Shown one piece after another: positions 1-5,466 of a stretch of DNA of 5,475 bases; the stretch's first letter is position 1, and each line of letters opens with the position of its first letter. The notes under the pieces are model-generated. The model did not search any database. It was not told the origin of the DNA and worked only from the letters and a program-made list of their open reading frames with translations. The stretch covers positions 146,751 through 152,225 of the forward strand of contig JABUUJ010000003.1 of assembly GCA_021443235.1 (NCBI GenBank). The letters run 5' to 3'. The position numbers were made by a program, and so were the translations under genes. This DNA is from Muribaculaceae bacterium (GTDB taxonomy: Bacteria; Bacteroidota; Bacteroidia; Bacteroidales; Muribaculaceae).

Positions 1-63
1 AGTTTATCAAGTTTGTCAAGTTTGTCAAGTTTGTCAAGTTTATCAAGTTTATCAAGTTTATCA
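1..63. repeat. 9-bp tandem repeat array, AGTTTRTCA x7
   Basis: Seven uninterrupted head-to-tail copies of AGTTTRTCA. The only variable position is the R: A in copies 1 and 5-7, G in copies 2-4. The array starts at the first base of the window, so it probably extends further left. A 9-bp period keeps the frame, and all three forward frames are open through the array, closing at stops at 79, 105 and 119. It could therefore be the repetitive tail of an upstream gene, but nothing else supports coding. On the complementary strand each unit reads TGAYAAACT, sharing the AAAC core of the array at 105-202. Confidence 0.9.
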
Positions 64-110
64 AGGCTTGGAGTTTTCTAAATTTCGAGAAATCGAAGCC
101 CCTCTAAACT
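55..110. repeat. Nested imperfect inverted repeat linking the two arrays
   Basis: Three short complementary arms nest inside each other. AGTTTA (55-60) pairs with TAAACT (105-110), GGCTT (65-69) with AAGCC (96-100), and TTTCT (75-79) with AGAAA (88-92), leaving an 8-base loop. The internal loops are of similar size on both sides. The outer arm uses the last unit of the 9-bp array and the first unit of the 7-bp array. No T-run follows on either strand, so it does not look like a standard intrinsic terminator. The arms are short and AT-rich, and folding in the cell is uncertain. Confidence 0.45.
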
Positions 111-202
111 ATAAACATTAAACATTAAACCATAAACTCTAAACCATAAACTATAAACATTAAACCATAAACTATAAACTTTAAACATTAAACACTAAAC
201 AT
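105..202. repeat. 7-bp tandem array, TAAACNN x14
   Basis: TAAAC begins at 105, 112, 119, 126, 133, 140, 147, 154, 161, 168, 175, 182, 189 and 196: fourteen copies at exactly 7-base spacing with no slip. The five core bases never vary, while the two spacer bases take six forms (TA, AT, CA, TC, TT, AC). The + strand has no G from 99 to 203. Because 7 is not a multiple of 3, TAA stops fall in all three forward frames every 21 bases, so the array cannot be translated on that strand. Its function is unknown; it lies about 70 bases upstream of the predicted promoter -7 box. Confidence 0.9.
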
Positions 203-245
203 TGCCAAGGTCAAAGTCTTAATAATTACTAATATATTGTGGAAA

Positions 246-279
246 GTTGGGCACATGTGAAAGATTTGTGGTAACTTTG
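246..279 (+). promoter_or_regulatory. Predicted Bacteroidetes-type promoter for the three-gene unit
   Basis: TAACTTTG at 272-279 matches the Bacteroidetes primary-sigma -7 consensus TAnnTTTG exactly. GTTG at 246-249 could serve as the -33 element; the gap of 22 bases is slightly long against the usual 19-21. Transcription would start near 285-287, giving an untranslated leader of about 77 bases. A perfect 8-bp palindrome CACATGTG (252-259) lies between the two elements, a position where a bound repressor would block polymerase, but no cognate regulator is visible. The stretch upstream (219-238) is almost pure A/T. The call rests on consensus match and position only. Confidence 0.6.
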
Positions 280-298
280 CGAGTTATTACACCAATAG

Positions 299-333
299 CG
301 GCTTGCCGTGACAGGGCTGGCGCTGTTGAGCGC
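299..333 (+). promoter_or_regulatory. Two small GC hairpins in the 5' leader
   Basis: CGGC (299-302) and GCCG (305-308) form a tight inverted repeat with a 2-base centre. Just after it, GCGCT (320-324) and AGCGC (329-333) form a 5-bp stem with loop GTTG. The second stem ends directly before the ATG at 334. Both fall inside the predicted leader of the DUF2723 gene. They do not match any riboswitch I recognise, and a short GC-rich leader can produce such stems by chance. Confidence 0.35.
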
Positions 334-363
334 ATGAGAAAACAAACAACTTTACAACCATAA
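334..363 (+). CDS. Possible nine-codon leader ORF overlapping the DUF2723 start
   Basis: An ATG at 334 opens a frame reading MRKQTTLQP and closes at TAA 361-363. The last base of that stop is the first base of the downstream ATG (363-365), giving the TAATG arrangement typical of translational coupling. The ATG lies immediately after a 5-bp hairpin and no Shine-Dalgarno sequence is visible. It may be a real leader peptide that passes ribosomes to the main gene, or a chance ORF; nine codons are too few to judge by composition. I include it because of its position, not because of any homology. Confidence 0.22.
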   Translation: MRKQTTLQP

Positions 364-3300
364 TGAAGAAGTACAACATTATCAACAACACGCTTGGCTG
401 GATTGTCTTTGCAGTGGCCCTGGTGACCTATCTGCTTACGATTGAGCCAACTGCAAGTTTCTGGGATTGCCCCGAGTTTATAGCACAAGGCTTTAAGAGC
501 GAGATTGGCCACCCACCCGGAAACCCCATCTTCATTCTGGCGGCCCGCTTTGCCGCCAACTTTGCCGGTGGCGACATCACCAAGGTGTCGGCTTGTGTCA
601 ACGCTATGTCGGGCGTGTTCAGCGCCCTCACCATCTTGTTGCTGTTCTGGACCATCACCCATCTTGCCAAGAAACTGCTGGTGACCGATGGCGAGGAAGA
701 CCAGATGACTGTAACTCAATATATTGTGATTATGGGTTGTGGCGTTGCCGGCGCTTTGGCCTACACATGGAGCGATACGTTCTGGTATTCGGCAGTCGAG
801 GCCGAGGTTTATGCTTTCTCGAGTTTCTGCACCGCGCTGGTGTTCTGGCTCGTGCTCAAGTGGGAAAACCGCGCCACCGAGCCCGACAGCGACCGCTGGC
901 TCATCCTCATCGCCTACATCCTGGGGCTGTCGCTGGGTGTGCATCTGCTTAACCTGCTGTGCATTCCCGCTATCGCACTGGTTTACTACTACAAGAACTA
1001 CAGCAACACCACCGCCAAGGGCTCGCTCATCACGCTCGCGGTGTCGTTTGTCATCATCATGTTCATCCTCTACGGGCTGGAGCCGGGCTTCGTGAGCGTG
1101 AGCCAGCGCTTTGAGTTGCTGTTTGTCAACGTGCTGGGCATGCCGTTCAACAGCGGCGTGATTGCCTATGCCATCCTGCTCGTTGCATTGCTGGCATGGA
1201 ACATATATGAGCTCTACACTGGCAAGAACGACATGCGCATCAAGGTGTCGTTCCTGCTTGCGGTGCTGCTCTCGGGCGCGCTGTTTATCAGCAGCAACTT
1301 GATTGTGTGGCTGGTGCTCATCGCCGCGCTGTGCTTCTATCTGTTTAACCGAGTCGTTCCCCGCCGCCTGCTCACTAATGTGTCGATGAGCATCCTTGTG
1401 ATTTTCATCGGCTTTGCGAGCTACGGCCTCATCCTAATACGCTCTAACGCCAACACCCCGCTCGACGAGAACTCGCCCAACAATGTGTTTGAGCTCGCCA
1501 AGTACCTCAGCCGCGAGCAGTATGGCGAGACACCGCTGTTCTATGGACGCACCTATCGCAGCGAGCTTGTCTATCAGGACACCAGCTCTGGCGGAGCCAA
1601 GCCCAAGAAGAGCAGCGGCTGGGCTATGTATGCCCAAAAGGTGAAGGAGAATCCCAACGAGCCCGACGAGTATATCAAGACGGGCAACAAGGAGAAATAT
1701 GAGTATGTGTCGGCACAAAATATGCTCTTCCCGCGCATTCACAGCGAGGGCCACGCAGCACAATATGAGGAATGGCTGGGCCTGGAAGGCACTCAGGTCG
1801 AGGGCGTGACTCGCGTCGATCAGGAGGGCAAAGCCGTGGTCACCGAGAACCTCATGCGCCCCACCATGATGGAGAACCTGCGCTGGTTTATCGACTATCA
1901 GGTCAACTATATGTACTGGCGCTACTTCATGTGGAACTTTGCCGGACGCCAGAACGACATCCAGGGCATGGGCGAAATCAACAACGGCAACTGGATTAGC
2001 GGTATTCCCGTCATCGACAACATGCGACTGGGCGACCAGAGCCTGCTGCCGCCCGACATGGGCTCAGGCAATGCCGGCCACAATGTGTTCTACATGCTGC
2101 CGCTGCTGCTGGGCATCGTGGGCCTGCTGTGGCAAGCCTATCGTGGCAAGAAGGGCATCGAGCAGTTCTGGGTGATTTTCTTCCTGTTTTTCATGACCGG
2201 CCTCGCAATTGTGCTATACCTGAACCAAACTCCCAGCCAGCCCCGCGAGCGCGACTATGCCTATGCGGGCTCGTTCTATGCATTCGCGATATGGATTGGT
2301 CTGGGCGTAGCCGGCCTGTGGCGCATGCTGCTGGCACTTATGGGCAAGGTGCAGAAGTGCGACGCCGAGGCTGTTGAGCCCCGCAAGTCGCTCGCAATGG
2401 CGTGCATCGCCGCCATCGTGGGCCTCGCGGTGCCCCTGCAGATGGTAAGCCAGACGTGGGACGACCACGACCGCTCGGGCCGCTACTGCGCACGCGACTT
2501 CGGCATGAACTACCTGTCGAGCCTCGACAAGGACGCCATCATCTTCACCAACGGCGACAACGACACATTCCCGCTGTGGTATGCTCAGGAGGTGGAGAAC
2601 TATCGCACCGACGTGCGCGTGGTGAACCTGTCTTACCTGTCGACCGACTGGTACATACGCCAGATGCAACGCGCCGCCTACGACAGCAAGCCGCTACCCA
2701 TGAAGGCCGACGGCAACACCTTCTCCTACGACGGCCGACAGTATAACTACTTCATCACGCCCGACACCAGCACCGTGATGCCTGTGCTCAAGTCGCTCGA
2801 GCATCTCTATAGCAACAAGAACATGGACAACATCTACGGGCTGTCGGAATTGCGCTACCCGCGCTGCTTTATCCCCGTCAATGCCGACGATGCCATCAAG
2901 GCTGGCGTTATTCCCGCCGAGGAGCGCGACCGCATCCTCGACTTCATCCCCATGAACCTGCAGTCGCTGGGCTCGGGCATGACAGCGAGCCAGGTGATGT
3001 CGCTCGACTACATCGCCTCGAGCATCGACCAGGGCTGGAAGCGCCCGTGCTACTTCGCCATGACAGTGCCCGAGAGCTACTATCTGGGACTGAGCCCCTA
3101 CATGCGCAACACCGGTCTGGCCTTCCAGGTTACGCCCGTGCGCAACGATGGCGGCGTCACCAGCTCGGCCTGCGACAAGATGTACGACAACGTGATGAAC
3201 AAGTTCCGCTGGGGCGGACTTGACACTGCCGAGCCAGGGTCGCTCTACCTCGACGAGACCATTCGCCGCATGGTGTCGACTCACCGCACGGCTATCACCG

Positions 3301-3869
3301 AGCTTGCCACCGACCTCGCCAATGAGGGCGCACTGGCACAGCGCGCGCTCGACCTGGGCGTCTCCACCTATATGGGCCGTGATGCCAAGGCCTTTGCCGC
3401 CGACCGCTTCAAGAAGGCCTACGACGTGCTTGAGTTCATGCACAAGAAACTGCCGGTAGCCACTTGTCCCTATGGCATACAGATGGGCCAGCAGATTGCC
3501 AGCGCCTATGAGTTCATCGGCCGCATGGGCAAGAACCCCGCCGCCACCAAGCGCGCCATCGAGGTGCTTGAGAGCGAGATTCTGCGCTATGCCGACTATG
3601 CTCGCTACTACCAGAGCCTGTCGCCCAGCATGTCGGGACGCATCACCAATATCGACCGCTTCATCGACCAGCGCTATTTCCCCGAGATCATCATGGACTA
3701 CGGCTCTATCAACCCCAAGGGTGTTGACGCGCTGATGTCGAAAGTCGAGGCTAAGGGCGTGAACCTTGAGCGCGTGGCGCAGTACATGCAGCGCATTGAG
3801 GCCGCACGCAACCCACAGCCCATCAAGGCGGCTCCGGCCGACAGCGACGCGGCACAGGCAAGCAACTGA
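363..3869 (+). CDS. DUF2723 / TMEM260-like (GT117) membrane glycosyltransferase
   Basis: A 1168-residue polytopic inner-membrane protein of the DUF2723 family, related to human TMEM260, a protein O-mannosyltransferase (CAZy GT117). The first membrane span is about residues 11-26. The next loop (29-57) carries FWDCPEF (33-39) and the HPPGNP block (50-55); D35 and E38 sit where GT-C enzymes place an acidic catalytic or metal-binding residue. AVEAEVYA (144-151) and GVHLLN (192-197) also look like family motifs. About 12 hydrophobic segments lie between 11 and 358, followed by a soluble stretch (about 360-570) and roughly four more spans (575-694). The remaining 470 residues are soluble, start with TNGDNDTFPLWYAQEV (729-744), and end in helical, TPR-like sequence and a Pro/Ala-rich tail. 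The length is normal for Bacteroidetes members. The start at 363 places the first span correctly; there is no Shine-Dalgarno site, which is usual here. It heads the operon. Donor sugar and acceptor are unknown; a role in protein O-glycosylation is inferred from the eukaryotic homologue. Confidence 0.9.
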   Translation: MKKYNIINNTLGWIVFAVALVTYLLTIEPTASFWDCPEFIAQGFKSEIGHPPGNPIFILAARFAANFAGGDITKVSACVNAMSGVFSALTILLLFWTITHLAKKLLVTDGEEDQMTVTQYIVIMGCGVAGALAYTWSDTFWYSAVEAEVYAFSSFCTALVFWLVLKWENRATEPDSDRWLILIAYILGLSLGVHLLNLLCIPAIALVYYYKNYSNTTAKGSLITLAVSFVIIMFILYGLEPGFVSVSQRFELLFVNVLGMPFNSGVIAYAILLVALLAWNIYELYTGKNDMRIKVSFLLAVLLSGALFISSNLIVWLVLIAALCFYLFNRVVPRRLLTNVSMSILVIFIGFASYGLILIRSNANTPLDENSPNNVFELAKYLSREQYGETPLFYGRTYRSELVYQDTSSGGAKPKKSSGWAMYAQKVKENPNEPDEYIKTGNKEKYEYVSAQNMLFPRIHSEGHAAQYEEWLGLEGTQVEGVTRVDQEGKAVVTENLMRPTMMENLRWFIDYQVNYMYWRYFMWNFAGRQNDIQGMGEINNGNWISGIPVIDNMRLGDQSLLPPDMGSGNAGHNVFYMLPLLLGIVGLLWQAYRGKKGIEQFWVIFFLFFMTGLAIVLYLNQTPSQPRERDYAYAGSFYAFAIWIGLGVAGLWRMLLALMGKVQKCDAEAVEPRKSLAMACIAAIVGLAVPLQMVSQTWDDHDRSGRYCARDFGMNYLSSLDKDAIIFTNGDNDTFPLWYAQEVENYRTDVRVVNLSYLSTDWYIRQMQRAAYDSKPLPMKADGNTFSYDGRQYNYFITPDTSTVMPVLKSLEHLYSNKNMDNIYGLSELRYPRCFIPVNADDAIKAGVIPAEERDRILDFIPMNLQSLGSGMTASQVMSLDYIASSIDQGWKRPCYFAMTVPESYYLGLSPYMRNTGLAFQVTPVRNDGGVTSSACDKMYDNVMNKFRWGGLDTAEPGSLYLDETIRRMVSTHRTAITELATDLANEGALAQRALDLGVSTYMGRDAKAFAADRFKKAYDVLEFMHKKLPVATCPYGIQMGQQIASAYEFIGRMGKNPAATKRAIEVLESEILRYADYARYYQSLSPSMSGRITNIDRFIDQRYFPEIIMDYGSINPKGVDALMSKVEAKGVNLERVAQYMQRIEAARNPQPIKAAPADSDAAQASN

Positions 3870-3874
3870 TTGAT

Positions 3875-4492
3875 ATGTTAGTAGAACGTCCGCCGCTGCT
3901 CTATCGCATGCTCTTTCCTGAGACGCTGTGGCGCATCCACAAGCGCGAGCACACGGTTTATCTCACCTTTGACGACGGGCCCATACCCGAAGTGACGCCA
4001 TGGGTGCTCGACCTGCTCGACCACTACGGCGTGAAAGCGACTTTCTTCTGCGTGGGCGACAATGTGGCGCGCAGCCCTGAGCTTTTCGACGAGATACGCC
4101 GCCGCGGCCACAGCGTGGGCAACCACACGATGAACCACATGCAGGGCGCCAAGGTCACCACACACACCTACCTGCGCAACGTGGCGCTGGCACACGAGCT
4201 GATTCAAAGCCCGCTGTTCAGACCGCCGCACGGACTGCTGCGCTGGGGACAGAGCAAGGTGCTGCGCTCGCGCTACACCATCATCATGTATGACCTGGTG
4301 ACACGCGACTACAGCAAGAAACTCACTGGCGAGCAAGTGCTTGACAATGTCAAGAAATATGCCCGCAATGGCTCTATCATCGTGTTTCACGACTCGCTCA
4401 AGGCCGAGAAAAACATGAAATATGCTCTGCCGCGAGCCATCGAGTGGCTACGCGACCAGGGATATAAGTTCGCCGCAATACCCTATGAATAA
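3875..4492 (+). CDS. Polysaccharide deacetylase family protein (CE4, NodB domain)
   Basis: A 205-residue, single-domain carbohydrate esterase family 4 protein: metal-dependent removal of acetyl groups, usually from GlcNAc or acetylated sugars. The motifs appear in order. TFDDGP (31-36) supplies D33 as catalytic base and D34 as metal ligand; NHTMNH (83-88) supplies H84 and H88, completing the Asp-His-His site; RPPHG (116-120) is motif 3; YDLVTRDY (139-146 region) is motif 4; and IIVFHDS (168-174) supplies the catalytic H172. The active site is therefore intact. There is no signal peptide or membrane span: the N-terminus leads almost directly into the barrel, so the protein appears cytoplasmic unless exported by another route. 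It starts 5 bp after the DUF2723 stop and its stop lies inside the queG start region, so it is surely co-transcribed. The substrate cannot be told from sequence. The next in-frame Met (residue 12) is possible but would trim conserved N-terminal sequence. Confidence 0.93.
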   Translation: MLVERPPLLYRMLFPETLWRIHKREHTVYLTFDDGPIPEVTPWVLDLLDHYGVKATFFCVGDNVARSPELFDEIRRRGHSVGNHTMNHMQGAKVTTHTYLRNVALAHELIQSPLFRPPHGLLRWGQSKVLRSRYTIIMYDLVTRDYSKKLTGEQVLDNVKKYARNGSIIVFHDSLKAEKNMKYALPRAIEWLRDQGYKFAAIPYE

Positions 4493-5399
4493 TTTTGAGG
4501 ACGCGATAAAGGCGCGAGCGCTTGAGCTGGGACTCGACGCCTGCGGCATTGCGCGTGCGCAGGCCGTGAGCCCCGAGGCGGCACAGCAATACCGCCAGTG
4601 GATAGCGCAAGGCGGCCACTTCTGCATGGACTATTGCGCCCGCTACCTCGACGTGCGCGATGACCCACGGCTGCTGCTTGAGGGCGCGCAAAGCCTCATT
4701 GTGGTGGCAATGAACTACTATCCCGCTGTGTTCCAGCCCGATGACGCACCACAGTTTGCCTACTATGCCTATGGGCGCGACTATCACAAGGTGATGCGCA
4801 ACCGACTCAAGCAGCTGGCGGCCTTCGTCAGCGAGAACGGCGGTGGAGCAACACGCTGCTGCGTCGACACCGCCCCGCTGCGCGAACGCTACTGGGCACA
4901 GCAGGCGGGCATCGGCTTCGTGGGACGCAACAACACGCTCATCATCCCCGGCCGAGGCTCCTACTTCTTCATCGGAACCCTACTCACCACACTCGCCCTC
5001 ACCCCCGACGAGCCATGCACCTTCACCTGCGGCGACTGCGGAGCATGCATCAACGCCTGCCCCACCGCCGCTCTCCCACCCATCAATGCGACAGCAGGAG
5101 AAGCCGCGATTAGCGGGGCAGTCGATGCCTCGCGGTGCCTGTCGTGCCTAACTATCGAGTATCGTGGCGAGCTGCCCGAATGGGCGCGGAAAGCATTGGG
5201 AAACAAAGTCTACGGCTGCGACGAATGCCAGCGAGCCTGCCCCCACAACCGAGACGCCCGCCCCACAACCATCCCCGAGTTCCACCCCACCCCCGAGTTC
5301 CTCGCCCTCACCCACGAACAACTAAAAACCATGTCCCCCACCACCTTCGCCACCCTCTTCGCCCACTCCCCCATCCGCCACCCCCTCAAAAAACCCTAA
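4485..5399 (+). CDS. queG: Epoxyqueuosine reductase (tRNA queuosine synthesis, final step)
   Basis: A 304-residue QueG, the cytoplasmic cobalamin-dependent iron-sulfur enzyme that reduces epoxyqueuosine to queuosine at position 34 of tRNAs for Asp, Asn, His and Tyr. VDTAPLRER (127-135) contains D128, matching the catalytic acid of the family, followed by GIGFVGRNNTLI (142-153). The ferredoxin-like part has C182-x2-C185-x2-C188-x3-C192-P, then C218 and C221, then C245-x2-C248-x3-C252-P: the ligands for two [4Fe-4S] clusters. IEYRGELP (224-231) and YGCDECQ (243-249) are also typical. I chose the ATG at 4485, which overlaps the deacetylase stop by 8 bases. An in-frame ATG at 4422 would add 21 residues encoded wholly within the deacetylase gene, with no resemblance to QueG. 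Oddities: CPHN replaces the usual CPWN (252-255), the C-terminus stops about where other QueG proteins have a conserved GLxRN-like end, and the last 180 bases are strongly C-rich and G-poor. There is no HEAT-repeat extension as in the longer QueG forms of E. coli and B. subtilis. Confidence 0.95.
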   Translation: MNNFEDAIKARALELGLDACGIARAQAVSPEAAQQYRQWIAQGGHFCMDYCARYLDVRDDPRLLLEGAQSLIVVAMNYYPAVFQPDDAPQFAYYAYGRDYHKVMRNRLKQLAAFVSENGGGATRCCVDTAPLRERYWAQQAGIGFVGRNNTLIIPGRGSYFFIGTLLTTLALTPDEPCTFTCGDCGACINACPTAALPPINATAGEAAISGAVDASRCLSCLTIEYRGELPEWARKALGNKVYGCDECQRACPHNRDARPTTIPEFHPTPEFLALTHEQLKTMSPTTFATLFAHSPIRHPLKKP

Positions 5400-5419
5400 T
5401 CCCACCAATCCTATCAATA

Positions 5420-5466
5420 CCTGCACCAGCTGGTTGTCGCTTCGCTCCTTAACCAGCTGATACAGG
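5420..5466. repeat. Two-tier inverted repeat downstream of queG
   Basis: CAGCTGGTT (5427-5435) is perfectly complementary to AACCAGCTG (5451-5459) around a 15-base centre. Outside a symmetric 3-by-3 mismatch, CCTG (5420-5423) pairs with CAGG (5463-5466). Together they make a 13-bp interrupted stem starting 21 bases after the queG stop. No T-run follows in either direction, so it is not a classic intrinsic terminator. It may still end or protect the operon transcript, or be a copy of a dispersed palindromic repeat. The window ends 9 bases later, so its full extent is unknown. Confidence 0.75.

Noticed and set aside
65..100. Intrinsic terminator for an upstream gene
   Set aside because: The stem is weak and AT-rich with mismatches, and no T-run follows on either strand.
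105..202. Telomere-like repeat, since CCCTAAA-type units are also 7 bp
   Set aside because: The units lack a C/G-run, the spacers vary, and the array is internal next to bacterial genes with a bacterial promoter.
1..202. CRISPR array
   Set aside because: Units of 7 and 9 bases with two or no variable bases are far shorter than CRISPR repeats and spacers, and no cas gene is present.
219..944. Long minus-strand open frame running from the DUF2723 gene into the upstream region
   Set aside because: It is antisense to the DUF2723 N-terminal region, shows no protein family features, and its last part crosses AT-rich promoter DNA. GC-rich codons on one strand create such open frames on the other.
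2694..3443. Minus-strand open frame of 249 codons inside the DUF2723 gene
   Set aside because: The sense protein here is continuous and family-like. The antisense product is His, Val, Gly and Ala rich, as expected from the complement of NNC/NNG codons.
3878..4390. Minus-strand open frame opposite the deacetylase gene
   Set aside because: All CE4 motifs lie on the plus strand. The antisense frame is a codon-bias shadow with no recognisable motif.
4422..4484. Upstream in-frame start that would extend QueG by 21 residues
   Set aside because: The added residues are encoded entirely within the deacetylase gene in another frame and do not resemble QueG. The ATG at 4485 gives the normal N-terminus and a typical short overlap.
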